Numbered from the stretch's first letter, positions 34,359 through 43,760 are shown. The stretch: 64,000 nucleotides of DNA from an uncultured Anaeroplasmataceae bacterium (GCA_934229535.1 CAKQDS010000004.1:1-64000), one strand, 5' to 3'. Numbers and translations are program-made. Notes: generated by a model not told the origin, from the letters alone.

Positions 34359-37300
34359 TATTTTTGGCTCCCTTCTCCAACAATCTCAGGAACGATAGAT
34401 CTAATTTTAGTCCACCAATCCTTATAGTCGTTAGATGTTTGTGTAATATCACCAACATAATCAATATATGAGTCAGCAACTCTTTCATTGATTTCTAGGA
34501 TATTACTAAATCTTGTTTGATTAATTTCTGCTTTATCGCCACTAAATACGATTGTATCAACATTTTGTAATTGGTAGCATACATATAAAATGATTACTCT
34601 TTGAGTCTCGTTTGCTTGATATCTTGTTAATACAGGCTTGAAGAAATTATCAAGAGCAGTTTTAATAGCAGAAGGAATTAAATCGCTACCTTGATCAGCA
34701 AGATATTCATATAGGTAAACCTTGATTTGATTTAAATTTAATTTCTTTGAGTCATTATAAATATCAGAAATTGGCTCTAGTTGCTTTTCATTATAGATTA
34801 TAGGTATATTTTTATAAATACCTACTTTATCATCATCACTTTCAAATTTTGCAGAAGCAGCAAGCTCACCAGATGTAACAAGAAGTAGATTTAAGCCATC
34901 TGAAGTTACTAAATATCCACCATTAGTTTCGTAATCATAATTAATAGTAGATTGCTCAATGTTAGTATCTAAATATTGAGATGGGAATGTATCTCCTAAA
35001 ACATATGAAGGAATATTTTTGTAAATATCTAATAGACGTGCCTTTACCTCAAATGCAACATCAGATGTTGTTGAATTTGTAGCACTAACATCCTTTGAAG
35101 ATACATATAATCCTAATTTACGATATTTTGCCCAATAGCATTCAGGTGATGTTGGATTATAATGTTCAGTATCTGATGCATCACATAGACCATTATCAAA
35201 ACGAGAAGAAGAAGTGTATTCTTCAATGACATTTGATAACGCTGTAGCATGAGTTTCAGTTGAAGCCGTTACAATATTTACAATCTTATCTAATAATTCT
35301 TTAGCAGCAGCCTTGATTTCATCTGTCCAAGTTGAATAATCATCAGGAGTACCATCCTCATTAATATCAAGATAAACTTGAATTTGGGTTCCACTCAAGC
35401 TAAAGTAATTATCATATGTTGCATCAGAATATTCCTTGAAGAAGTCAAGAAGTGTTGCACTTTCATAATTTGTTAATAATTTTTGACTAACAGTTGATAA
35501 GTGGAAATAATTCTTAATGATGTCTTTAATGTTTGCAGTATGGAAATAAAGCATTAAGAAGTTATATTTACCAATAGAGGCTGGATAACCACTTGAGCTA
35601 TAGCTATCATTTGCAAATGCAGCAAGCATTAACTCTAGATTATTTTCATACTCTTTATAATCTTCTTTTGATATTTCTTCATTGAAGGCATCAGTCTTCA
35701 TAATTATTTTCTTACTTAGCGTATCAACAGCAGTAGTAGCACCATCATTTAACTCTAAATAATCCCAAGCACTATAGCTTACGCCATCAAGGGTATCATC
35801 CTTTGTAAGTGTCATATAAATATTATGCTTTTTATCATCAAGGTCAGTATAAACAACCTTTGCAATGATATTATTAGATTTTGCTTTTGAATGATTCTTT
35901 GAATATGAAGAATTTTCAGCTGCATAAGCTATTTCAACTGATTTATCATAGATTTTAACCTTTATATTATTTGAAACTAAATCACTTAAGGCTGTAGAAA
36001 TATATGTTTCAGTAAGGTTGTCTTTAAATACTAAATCAGTTAATTCCTTGTACAATGCTTCATCCTTTGAAATCTTTTCATAGGATGAAGCTGTTGTATC
36101 ATCACTATCAAATAATTCATCATATTGATTCTTTTCATGAGAAATCTTAAATACCATATAATAATAGCTGCCATACATTGATGCTGATTTTGAATAAGCA
36201 TTATAGTCATCGCCATCCTCTAAAGATAGAGTCTTATATACATATGTTTTTAGAGAAGAGTTAAGCTTATTTAAATCTTCAGCTGTATAGTGAATATATT
36301 TTGTATATGAATCAGTTTCTTTTAAAGTATTTAAAATTGTTTCAGTTGTAACAGGATTGCCATTGTTTTCTCTTTTTAAGACATAATCTAGGATAGCCTT
36401 TGTTTCAAAACGACGATCCTTTGACTCATTGATCACAAAAGATTGATCTAATGTTGGCAAAGAATCACGATATGTATAAATATAGTTGTACATTGATATA
36501 TATAAAAGAAGAATAGCAGGTTCACCATATGTTGAATCTATTTTTTCGCATTTATCAATATTTGAAGTACTTGAAACATCAAAATCATCATAATATTTTT
36601 CATAAGCATCATATGTCATAGACTCGTCTGAAGTAATATAATACCAAACATTCTTATAAACCTTGATTCCAAATGCTTTTAATGTATCAGATGCTTCATC
36701 TGAGTTCATAAATCTTAGGTTTAGTATTTCTACATCGCCTTGATTAACATAATTGTTTTCAAACATATTGGTATAATTTGCTTTTGTAAAATAACCAATA
36801 TCATCTTCATCATCCTTATCGATGTCCTTAGCAGCTTCATCAATTTTTAGTTGAAGCTTATGAGAAGCAAGAAGATATTTAGCTAAATCTTTATAATTAT
36901 ACTTATAAAGGAATGCAAGAGCAGTTGATTCTTCATTTTCTTTAAGCTCGTTTATAGCTGAAATAATCTGATTGGCATCTAAAACATCATTTTCTTTAAG
37001 ATAAATATTATCAACATATTTAGCAACGCTTTGTCTAATTTGATTATCAGAAAGCGCCTTAATAGATGTTGGAATATCTGTAGTCTTACTTGATAATGCT
37101 AAAACAGATGTAACTGTATACTCCTTTAAAATGTCGCAGTAATCATTATAGTTTTCGTTTGTTGAATCAGCCATTACGTTTTTAACTTCGTTTTCATAAT
37201 CTGATAGAATACCATTTTCAACGATAGTTGATATATAATCATGTGCTGACCATTTTAATTCATTCCATAATTCTTTGTTTGTTATAGATACGTCACCAAT

Positions 37301-37438
37301 AGATGCGTATTCTTGATTCATATCTAATGAACCAACAATTTCCTTTTTGGAACAACCACTAAGGAATATTGTGAATGCAAATACAAGCACTGCGCCAGCA
37401 AGTCTTCGCATTTGAACTTTGAATGTGTTTTTGCTCAT
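34358..37438 (-). CDS. Giant PrsA/SurA-like lipoprotein, paralogue
   Basis: 1026 residues. Signal peptide with lipobox LSGC (Cys29). YASIGDVSITNKELWNELKW after the anchor is the SurA/PrsA-like start and aligns with the paralogue downstream; GYLVTSDGLNLLLVTSGE late in the protein corresponds to that protein's parvulin-like strand. One acidic loop, DINEDGTPDD, is of calcium-binding type. The body is Asp/Tyr/Ser-rich and mostly helical in appearance. A good promoter lies upstream and a clear SD (AGGAGTC). Both genes appear to form a two-gene operon from gene duplication. Confidence 0.75.
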   Translation of the reverse strand: MSKNTFKVQMRRLAGAVLVFAFTIFLSGCSKKEIVGSLDMNQEYASIGDVSITNKELWNELKWSAHDYISTIVENGILSDYENEVKNVMADSTNENYNDYCDILKEYTVTSVLALSSKTTDIPTSIKALSDNQIRQSVAKYVDNIYLKENDVLDANQIISAINELKENEESTALAFLYKYNYKDLAKYLLASHKLQLKIDEAAKDIDKDDEDDIGYFTKANYTNMFENNYVNQGDVEILNLRFMNSDEASDTLKAFGIKVYKNVWYYITSDESMTYDAYEKYYDDFDVSSTSNIDKCEKIDSTYGEPAILLLYISMYNYIYTYRDSLPTLDQSFVINESKDRRFETKAILDYVLKRENNGNPVTTETILNTLKETDSYTKYIHYTAEDLNKLNSSLKTYVYKTLSLEDGDDYNAYSKSASMYGSYYYMVFKISHEKNQYDELFDSDDTTASSYEKISKDEALYKELTDLVFKDNLTETYISTALSDLVSNNIKVKIYDKSVEIAYAAENSSYSKNHSKAKSNNIIAKVVYTDLDDKKHNIYMTLTKDDTLDGVSYSAWDYLELNDGATTAVDTLSKKIIMKTDAFNEEISKEDYKEYENNLELMLAAFANDSYSSSGYPASIGKYNFLMLYFHTANIKDIIKNYFHLSTVSQKLLTNYESATLLDFFKEYSDATYDNYFSLSGTQIQVYLDINEDGTPDDYSTWTDEIKAAAKELLDKIVNIVTASTETHATALSNVIEEYTSSSRFDNGLCDASDTEHYNPTSPECYWAKYRKLGLYVSSKDVSATNSTTSDVAFEVKARLLDIYKNIPSYVLGDTFPSQYLDTNIEQSTINYDYETNGGYLVTSDGLNLLLVTSGELAASAKFESDDDKVGIYKNIPIIYNEKQLEPISDIYNDSKKLNLNQIKVYLYEYLADQGSDLIPSAIKTALDNFFKPVLTRYQANETQRVIILYVCYQLQNVDTIVFSGDKAEINQTRFSNILEINERVADSYIDYVGDITQTSNDYKDWWTKIRSIVPEIVGEGSQK

Positions 37439-37480
37439 AATAAATTCAGACTCCTTTTATAAATAAAATTTAATAATAGC

Positions 37481-37509
37481 ATTTTATATCATACCATCAA
37501 TATAGTCAA
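37481..37509 (-). promoter_or_regulatory. Sigma-A promoter of the lipoprotein operon
   Basis: On the minus strand TTGACT (37509-37504), 17-bp spacer, TAAAAT (37486-37481). Same hexamers and spacing as the pectin and uxa promoters. Confidence 0.75.
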
Positions 37510-37661
37510 AAATCAAGGTAAAACTCGTTTTTATAAATGAAAATTTTGATTTTTTTTAACCTTATTTATATATAATATAAGAAAATTAACTTTTTGGGCT
37601 CATGCTTATGCATTTACTAAAAAAAAGAATATATTATTTATGGGTGAAAGGAGGAAATATT

Positions 37662-37766
37662 ATGTCACAAGCTTTAGGCTCTGGATGTGGTAATGATTAT
37701 GGCTATGCTTTAATTCTGGTTTTATTCATCCTTCTTGTAATTATTGGCGCTGCATGGCTAGTATAA
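37662..37766 (+). CDS. YjcZ-like small sporulation membrane peptide
   Basis: A 34-residue protein, MSQALGSGCGNDYGYALILVLF continuing to IIGAAWLV in three short steps: a Gly/Asn/Tyr-rich head and one hydrophobic helix ending in IIGAAW. This pattern (head with G/N/Y, then ALI-VLFILL-IIGAA) is that of the YjcZ/SscA family of spore-assembly peptides. A very strong SD, AAGGAGGAAAT (37649-37659), and its own terminator support it as a real gene. Too short for usual ORF cut-offs. Confidence 0.75.
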   Translation: MSQALGSGCGNDYGYALILVLFILLVIIGAAWLV

Positions 37767-37770
37767 TTTG

Positions 37771-37790
37771 AGCCCTTTTGGGCTTTTTTC
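37771..37790 (+). terminator. Terminator after the YjcZ-like gene
   Basis: Stem AGCCC (37771-37775) / GGGCT (37780-37784), loop TTTT, then a T run. Confidence 0.8.
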
Positions 37791-37819
37791 TTGTTTTTTT
37801 TGTCGATTAATGTTAAAAT
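37791..37819 (+). promoter_or_regulatory. Promoter of walJ-rlmH
   Basis: TTGTTT (37791-37796), 17-bp spacer, TAAAAT (37814-37819) with a TG extension at 37811-37812. The -35 directly adjoins the previous terminator. Confidence 0.6.
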
Positions 37820-37836
37820 CTATGTTGGTGAAAAAA

Positions 37837-38655
37837 ATGATTATTAATGTTTTAGCTAGTGGCTCAAAGGGGAATTGCACTTATATTGAGACAAAAAACA
37901 AACATATTTTAATAGATTTAGGTATTTCTAATAAAAGAATAAGTGATGGCTTAAAAAATATTGGTAAGGATATTGGCGATATTGACTTAATTTGCGTAAC
38001 TCATGAGCATATAGACCATATAGCAGGTCTTGGCGTTACTTTGAAAAAAAGTAATGCTTTAGTTATATTAACTGAGGGCACTTATAAGGGAATAATGAAT
38101 TCTAAAAACAAGGATTGTGCAGCAGCCTTATTTGTTCATCAACAAAAAGGGTTAGTGAAAATTTTGAAAAAGAATGGCTTAATGTATCAAACTCTTAATT
38201 TTGAGGATTTAAATATTACAGCTATTGCAACATTTCATGATGCTTTTGAATCATGCGGCTATGTATTTGAGGAGCTTGGCAAGAAAATTGTTTATATCAC
38301 TGATACAGGCTATGTTCACCATGATTTAGAGGAAATTATAAGTGATGCTGATGCCTATATTATGGAAACAAATCATGATCCACAAATTTTGATGGCTTCT
38401 TCAAGACCTTATCCACTTAAAATGAGAATTTTATCAGATCATGGCCATATGTCTAATGAGGATGCATTTATTCTTTTAGCACATATACTTACTAAAAAAA
38501 CAAAATATGTGTTTTGTGCTCATATTTCTGAGGAATGCAATTTGATCGAAATAATTAATTATACAAAAGATTTAGTTTATAAAAAATTGGAATTTGAATC
38601 AAATGCTCAATATATAATTACATCACAGATACAATCTAAGGTTTACGAAATATGA
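37837..38655 (+). CDS. walJ: Metallo-beta-lactamase fold hydrolase WalJ (YycJ)
   Basis: 272 residues. Starts MIINVLASGSKGNCTYIETKNKHILIDLGIS, with the metal motif VTHEHIDHIAG, further ligands in ITDTGYVHHD and the late DHGHMSN region. This is the YycJ/WalJ exonuclease family that accompanies the WalRK cell-wall regulon and rlmH in Bacillota. Start ATG 37837; the in-frame upstream start at 37768 would lie inside a terminator. It overlaps rlmH by four bases (ATGA). WalR/K genes are not in the window. Confidence 0.9.
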   Translation: MIINVLASGSKGNCTYIETKNKHILIDLGISNKRISDGLKNIGKDIGDIDLICVTHEHIDHIAGLGVTLKKSNALVILTEGTYKGIMNSKNKDCAAALFVHQQKGLVKILKKNGLMYQTLNFEDLNITAIATFHDAFESCGYVFEELGKKIVYITDTGYVHHDLEEIISDADAYIMETNHDPQILMASSRPYPLKMRILSDHGHMSNEDAFILLAHILTKKTKYVFCAHISEECNLIEIINYTKDLVYKKLEFESNAQYIITSQIQSKVYEI

Positions 38656-39131
38656 AAATAACAATAATTAGCGTTGGAACGATAAAAGAAAAATATTTGA
38701 AGGATGCTATAGCAGAATATAAAAAAAGAATATCCAAATACTCCTTGGTTGAAGAAATAACGGTTGCAGATGAACCAATAAAAGAAAAATCCTCAGAGCT
38801 TCAAAATGAAGAGGTCAAAGAAAAGGAAGCTCAAAGAATAATTGCTAAAATTCCTTTAAAATCATATAAAATTGCTTTAAATTTAAAGGGCGAAATGCTT
38901 TCTAGTGAGGAGCTTGCTTCTAAAATAAATCAAATTGCTACCTATAATTCGTCACACGTTACTTTTATTATAGGTGGATCATTAGGCCTTGGAAATAGCG
39001 TTTTAAAGCTGATGGATTATCATTTATGCTTTTCTAAAATGACATTTCCTCATCAGCTTATGAAGGTTATTTTACTTGAACAAGTATATCGTAGCTTTAA
39101 GATTTTAAATCATGAAACATATCATAAATAG
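38652..39131 (+). CDS. rlmH: 23S rRNA pseudouridine-1915 N3-methyltransferase
   Basis: A SPOUT methyltransferase that modifies helix 69 of 23S rRNA. 159 residues, the exact family length: MKITIISVGTIKEKYLKDAIAEYKKRIS, KIALNLKGEMLSSEELA, the SAM-binding knot FIIGGSLGLG and the C terminus SKMTFPHQLMKVILLEQVYRSFKI. Confidence 0.97.
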   Translation: MKITIISVGTIKEKYLKDAIAEYKKRISKYSLVEEITVADEPIKEKSSELQNEEVKEKEAQRIIAKIPLKSYKIALNLKGEMLSSEELASKINQIATYNSSHVTFIIGGSLGLGNSVLKLMDYHLCFSKMTFPHQLMKVILLEQVYRSFKILNHETYHK

Positions 39132-39135
39132 TATC

Positions 39136-39168
39136 AAAAAAAGCTTGAAATCGTTTTCAGACTTTTTT
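39136..39168 (+). terminator. Probable terminator after rlmH
   Basis: Imperfect hairpin of A-rich left arm (from 39136) and T-rich right arm with one internal mismatch around TGAAA/TTTCA, ending in a T run. Confidence 0.6.
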
Positions 39169-39199
39169 GTTCTTTTTAGCTTTTTTTGTATTGTTTGGT

Positions 39200-39228
39200 T
39201 TGACTAATAAATGAAATAATGATAAAAT
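39200..39228 (+). promoter_or_regulatory. Sigma-A promoter of uxaBAC
   Basis: TTGACT (39200-39205), 17-bp spacer, TAAAAT (39223-39228); identical hexamers to the pectin operon promoter. Confidence 0.75.
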
Positions 39229-39247
39229 ATTAAATGAGGAAAATTTC

Positions 39248-39261
39248 GTCCAGTAATGGAC
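39248..39261 (+). promoter_or_regulatory. Palindromic operator-like site upstream of uxaB
   Basis: GTCCA-GTAA-TGGAC, a perfect 5-bp inverted repeat about 13 bases past the predicted transcription start, between the promoter and the SD. It is well placed for a repressor; a short mRNA hairpin is the alternative. The regulator is unknown. Confidence 0.4.
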
Positions 39262-39280
39262 AATTTTGGAGGTTATTATA

Positions 39281-40732
39281 GTGGAAATTTTAAGCAGTAA
39301 AATTGTAAATAAGCCAAGTCGCCCTATTAAGGTTATGCAATTTGGAGAAGGAAATTTTTTAAGAGCATTCGTTGATTGGATTTTACAAAAAATGAACAAT
39401 GCTAAGGTTTTTGATGGTGGTGTTGTAGTTGTACAACCAATGCCTTTTGGCCGTGTTGAAAATCTTAAAGAGCAAGATGGCCTTTATACTCTTTATTTAC
39501 AAGGTTTACAAAATGGTAAGGCAGAAAGAGTTCATGAGGTAATTGATGTTTTGGAGGATTATCTTAACCCATTTACTGATTATGCTAAATATCTTGATTA
39601 TGCTAAGAGCACAGATTTAGAGTTTATTATTAGCAACACTACAGAAGCTGGAATCGCTTTTGATCCAACTGATACTGATTTTAGTGTTACACCAAAGAGC
39701 TATCCAGGAAAGCTTCTTGCTTTCTTAAAAGCACGTTATGATTATTTTAATGGTGATTTAACAAAAGGATTAGAAATCATTCCATGTGAGCTAATTGATT
39801 ATAATGGAGACACTCTAAAACAAGTTTTAGTAGAACTTGCTAATAACAATAAAATGGATAAAAAATTTATTGAGTGGGTTACTAAGGCAAATCGTTTCTA
39901 TAATACACTTGTTGATAGAATCGTACCAGGCTATCCACGTAATGAGGACAAGAAGCTTTGGGAGGATTTAGGCTATATTGATAATAATATGGTAGTTGGT
40001 GAGATTTTCCACCTATGGGTTATCGATGGACCTAAGGGACTAGAGGAAAAATTACCTGCACCTAAGGCTGGATTAAATGTTTTATTTGTTGATTCAATTA
40101 AGCCTTATAAGGAAAGAAAGGTTAAAATTTTAAATGGTTCTCATACTTGTCTTGTTCCAGTAAGCTATTTATCAGGAATTGATACTGTTCGTGAGACAAT
40201 TGAAGATCAACAATTAGGAAAATTTGTAAAGGAATTCATCTTTGATGAGGTTGTTCCAACAATCAATATTCCACAAGATCAAATGATTTCTTATGCAAAT
40301 AGTGTTTTAGAGCGCTATTCAAATCCATTTGTTCGCCATGAACTAATGAGCATTGCTTTAAACTCTGTAACAAAATATAAAACAAGAATTTTACCAACTG
40401 TTTTACAAAATATTAACGATTTAAAGAAGATGCCAAAGCATGCATTATTCAGTTTAGCTGCTTTAATGTATTTCTACCGTGGAAAACGTGGTAATGAGGA
40501 TATTAAGCTTGCTGATGATCCATGGGCAATTGAATTATTCCATAGTCTATGGAACGAGTTTGATGGAACTAAAGCTGGCTGCAAGAAGATTGTTGAAACT
40601 GTTTTAGGACTTGAGCATCACTGGGAATTAAATTTAAATACTCTTCCAGGAGTAACTGATTTTGTAACTGATTGTTTATATGAAATCACAACAAAGCCAA
40701 TGCGTGAAGCATTAGCTATTATTGGGTGCTAA
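39281..40732 (+). CDS. uxaB: Tagaturonate reductase
   Basis: Reduces tagaturonate to altronate with NADH, the second step from galacturonate. 483 residues, polyol-specific long-chain dehydrogenase family: IKVMQFGEGNFLRAFVDWIL (nucleotide site), FIISNTTEAGI, and the catalytic KILNGSHTCLVP (Lys...NGxH). GTG start 39281 with TGGAGG 8 bases upstream; a TTG at 39266 is part of the SD. First gene of uxaB-uxaA-uxaC. Confidence 0.93.
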   Translation: MEILSSKIVNKPSRPIKVMQFGEGNFLRAFVDWILQKMNNAKVFDGGVVVVQPMPFGRVENLKEQDGLYTLYLQGLQNGKAERVHEVIDVLEDYLNPFTDYAKYLDYAKSTDLEFIISNTTEAGIAFDPTDTDFSVTPKSYPGKLLAFLKARYDYFNGDLTKGLEIIPCELIDYNGDTLKQVLVELANNNKMDKKFIEWVTKANRFYNTLVDRIVPGYPRNEDKKLWEDLGYIDNNMVVGEIFHLWVIDGPKGLEEKLPAPKAGLNVLFVDSIKPYKERKVKILNGSHTCLVPVSYLSGIDTVRETIEDQQLGKFVKEFIFDEVVPTINIPQDQMISYANSVLERYSNPFVRHELMSIALNSVTKYKTRILPTVLQNINDLKKMPKHALFSLAALMYFYRGKRGNEDIKLADDPWAIELFHSLWNEFDGTKAGCKKIVETVLGLEHHWELNLNTLPGVTDFVTDCLYEITTKPMREALAIIGC

Positions 40733-40733
40733 T

Positions 40734-42212
40734 ATGAATGATTATATAATCATAAATAAAATTGATAATGTTTGCGTTGCTTTAAGACCATTCTCTAAAG
40801 GAGAAGTGGTAAATGGCGTAACTCTTCTTGAGGATATTCCTCAAGGACATAAAATCGCATTAAAAAATATAAATTTTGGTGAAAATATTATTAAATATGG
40901 TGCACCAATAGGTCATGCAACTACCTCAATCAAGGCTGGTGAGCATGTCCATACACATAATGTTGCTACAAATCTTGATGATGTAATTACATATGAATAT
41001 AAGCCAGATTATCCAGTCGTTTATGGCGACGTTAGTGATAGAAAGGTTATGCTATATAAACGTAAAAATGGTGAATATGGTATAAGAAATGAGCTATGGA
41101 TTGTTCAAACTGTAGGTTGTGTTTCTGGTATGGCTAAAAAAATCATTGAAGAATTTAAAGCTAAATATGATACATCAGCTATTGATGGTGTTTATACATT
41201 TAATCATCCATTTGGCTGCTCACAAATGGGTAGTGATTTGGAATTAACAAGAACTATTCTTCAGGATATGGTAAAGCATCCTAATGCTGGTGGTGTTTTA
41301 GTTTTAGGACTAGGCTGCGAAGAAAATTTAATTTCTAGGTTCTTACCTTCACTTGGTGAATATGATGAAGATAGAACGAGATTTTTAAATAGTCAGGATG
41401 TGTCTGATGAGGTTAGCGAAGGCGTAAAGCTTTTAAAGGAACTTTACGATAATATGAAAAATGATAAAAGAGAGGAAGCACCACTTAGTGCCTTAAGAAT
41501 TGGTCTAAAATGTGGTGGAAGTGATGGCTTGAGTGGTATAACTGCTAATCCGTTACTTGGTAGATTCTCTGATTTCCTTTCAGTAAATGGTGGAACGACT
41601 GTTCTTGGTGAGGTTCCAGAAATGTTTGGTGCAGAGCAGTTATTAATGGCTCGTGCTAAAAATAAGGAAACATTTGATAAAATCGTTAATTTAGTTGATG
41701 AATTTAAGATTTATTTTAAAAATCATCATCAGGTTATTTATGATAATCCATCACCTGGTAACAAAAAAGGCGGAATTACAACGCTTGAGGATAAATCACT
41801 TGGCTGTACCCAAAAAGCTGGAGCATCAAAGGTTAATGATGTTTTAAAAATGGGTGAAAGAATTAAAACTAATGGCCTTAATTTATTATGTACACCAGGT
41901 AATGATTTGGTAGCTACTACAACGCTTGCAGCAAGTGGTTGCCAAATGGTTTTATTTACAACTGGTCGTGGAACACCTTTTGGTGGCTTTGTTCCTACAT
42001 TAAAGGTTGCAACAAATTCAACATTAGCTAATAATAAAGCAAATTGGATTGATTTTAATGCAGGCGATTTAGTTGATAAAATGGATATGGATCATTTATT
42101 AAATAATTTTATTGATTTAATATGTGATGTTGCTTCAGGAAAGAAGCAAACACGTAATGAAGAAAACAACTTCCGAGAGATTTCAATCTTTAAGGATGGA
42201 GTAGTATTATAA
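40734..42212 (+). CDS. uxaA: Altronate dehydratase
   Basis: Dehydrates altronate to 2-keto-3-deoxygluconate. 492 residues: N-terminal SAF domain (ALRPFSKGEVVNGVTLLEDIPQGHKIAL, then GEHVHTHNV) and the UxaA catalytic domain (VQTVGCVSGMAKKI, FNHPFGCSQMGSDL, LGLGCEENL, LKCGGSDGLSGITANPLLG, KSLGCTQKAGAS, TTGRGTPFGGFVPTLKVATN). The cysteines fit the metal requirement of the family. It starts at the ATG at 40734, at the end of uxaB, with GGGTG as a weak SD. Confidence 0.95.
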   Translation: MNDYIIINKIDNVCVALRPFSKGEVVNGVTLLEDIPQGHKIALKNINFGENIIKYGAPIGHATTSIKAGEHVHTHNVATNLDDVITYEYKPDYPVVYGDVSDRKVMLYKRKNGEYGIRNELWIVQTVGCVSGMAKKIIEEFKAKYDTSAIDGVYTFNHPFGCSQMGSDLELTRTILQDMVKHPNAGGVLVLGLGCEENLISRFLPSLGEYDEDRTRFLNSQDVSDEVSEGVKLLKELYDNMKNDKREEAPLSALRIGLKCGGSDGLSGITANPLLGRFSDFLSVNGGTTVLGEVPEMFGAEQLLMARAKNKETFDKIVNLVDEFKIYFKNHHQVIYDNPSPGNKKGGITTLEDKSLGCTQKAGASKVNDVLKMGERIKTNGLNLLCTPGNDLVATTTLAASGCQMVLFTTGRGTPFGGFVPTLKVATNSTLANNKANWIDFNAGDLVDKMDMDHLLNNFIDLICDVASGKKQTRNEENNFREISIFKDGVVL

Positions 42213-42230
42213 TATAAGGAGAATATAAAA

Positions 42231-43643
42231 ATGAAGAATTTTATGGATAAAGACTTCTTATTAACAACTGAAACAGCTAAGAAGTTATATCATGAGCATG
42301 CTGAGGGTATGCCTATCATTGATTATCATTGTCATTTACAACCAAAAGAAATTTATGAGGATAAGCAATTCCGCAATTTAACTGAGGTTTGGCTTGGTGC
42401 TGGTGACCGTTATGGTGACCACTATAAATGGCGTAGCCTACGTGCTCGTGGCTATGAGGAGGATAGTATTTCAGGTCCTGATGATGACTATAAAAAATAT
42501 TATCAATTTGTTGAATCAATGCCTTATTTTGTAGGAAATCCGCTATATCATTGGTCTCATTTAGAGATGCAAAGATATTTTGACATTTATGATGTTATTA
42601 ATCCAGCAAATGCTGAAAAAATTTGGAATGAAGCTAATAAGAAGCTTGAAACATTAACTGCTCGTCAAATGATGTATAAATTTAATGTTAAGACAGTTTG
42701 TACAACTGATGATCCAGTTGATGACTTAAGCTGGCATAAGAAGATGATGGCAGATAAGACTCTTAATGTAACTGTTCGTCCAGCATTTCGTCCAGATAAG
42801 GCAATTAATGTTGAATTATCATGGTATGCTGATTGGGTAAATAAATTAGCTAGTGTTGTTGGCTATGAAATTACCTCACTTGAGCTTTTATGTAAGGCTT
42901 TAGCAGAAAGAATTGATTTCTTTGATTCTATGGGCTCTAAGCTTTCAGATCATGCTTTAGACGTTGTTCATTATGTTGATGCAACATATGATGAAGCTAA
43001 TAAGGTATTCTTAAAGGGTATGAATCATGAACCAATTTCATCATTAGAAGAAGATCAATATAAGGGCTATATTTTAGTATTCCTTGGTAAGGAATATCAT
43101 AAGCATGGCTGGGTTCAACAATATCATATTGGTGCTTTAAGAAATAATTCAAATCGTATGCTTAAAGAAATTGGACCAGATACTGGCTTTGATGCAATTG
43201 AGGATGCAACATATATGCCTAAATTATCTAAATTATTAGATAAGCTTGATTCTACTGATGAACTTCCAAAAACTATTCTTTATTGCTTAAATCCACGTGA
43301 TAATTATGCATTAACAGTTTTAGCTGGTTGCTTCCAACGTGCAGGTATCAAGGGTCGTGTTCAGGTTGGTACTGCTTGGTGGTTCTTAGATCAATTAGAT
43401 GGTATGAAGCAAAATCTTGAAACATTAATGCAAGTTGGCTTAATTGCTCAATCTGTAGGAATGCTTACTGATTCACGTTCATTCCTAGCATATCCTCGTC
43501 ATGAGTATTACAGACGTTTATTATGTCAAATGCTTGGTAATTTAGTAGAGAGTGGTCAATATCCTGCTTCAGAGCTTGATACACTTGGTAAAATTGTTGA
43601 GGATGTTTGCTATAATAATGCAAAGGAATTCTTTGGTTTTTAA
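42231..43643 (+). CDS. uxaC: Glucuronate/galacturonate isomerase
   Basis: Isomerises galacturonate to tagaturonate (and glucuronate to fructuronate), the entry step for pectin sugar. 470 residues, amidohydrolase fold with the metal motif PIIDYHCHLQPKEIYED, LGAGDRYGDHYKWRSLRARG, FNVKTVCTTDDPVDDL, VRPAFRPDKAI and LPKTILYCLNPRDNYAL. Strong AAGGAG SD. Closes the operon before a terminator. With the pectin locus it gives a route from pectin to 2-keto-3-deoxygluconate; the kinase and aldolase are not in the window. Confidence 0.96.
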   Translation: MKNFMDKDFLLTTETAKKLYHEHAEGMPIIDYHCHLQPKEIYEDKQFRNLTEVWLGAGDRYGDHYKWRSLRARGYEEDSISGPDDDYKKYYQFVESMPYFVGNPLYHWSHLEMQRYFDIYDVINPANAEKIWNEANKKLETLTARQMMYKFNVKTVCTTDDPVDDLSWHKKMMADKTLNVTVRPAFRPDKAINVELSWYADWVNKLASVVGYEITSLELLCKALAERIDFFDSMGSKLSDHALDVVHYVDATYDEANKVFLKGMNHEPISSLEEDQYKGYILVFLGKEYHKHGWVQQYHIGALRNNSNRMLKEIGPDTGFDAIEDATYMPKLSKLLDKLDSTDELPKTILYCLNPRDNYALTVLAGCFQRAGIKGRVQVGTAWWFLDQLDGMKQNLETLMQVGLIAQSVGMLTDSRSFLAYPRHEYYRRLLCQMLGNLVESGQYPASELDTLGKIVEDVCYNNAKEFFGF

Positions 43644-43653
43644 TTAGAATTAG

Positions 43654-43684
43654 AAAGATGGCTTTATTTTGCCATCTTTTTTTT
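43654..43684 (+). terminator. Terminator of uxaBAC
   Basis: 9-bp stem AAAGATGGC (43654-43662) / GCCATCTTT (43671-43679), 8-base loop, long T run. Confidence 0.9.
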
Positions 43685-43702
43685 ATCATTATGGCTTTTT
43701 GA

Positions 43703-43731
43703 TTGAAATAAAAGTAATAATGCGATATAAT
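43703..43731 (+). promoter_or_regulatory. Sigma-A promoter of the M50-like gene and leuS
   Basis: TTGAAA (43703-43708), 17-bp spacer, TATAAT (43726-43731). Confidence 0.75.
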
Positions 43732-43760
43732 TGTGTTAAAATAGACAATAGGTGATGCTT

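Noticed and set aside
37801..37808. 0A-box-like TGTCGAT in the walJ promoter
   Set aside because: Single, one mismatch, and within the promoter spacer of a housekeeping gene; expected by chance in this composition.
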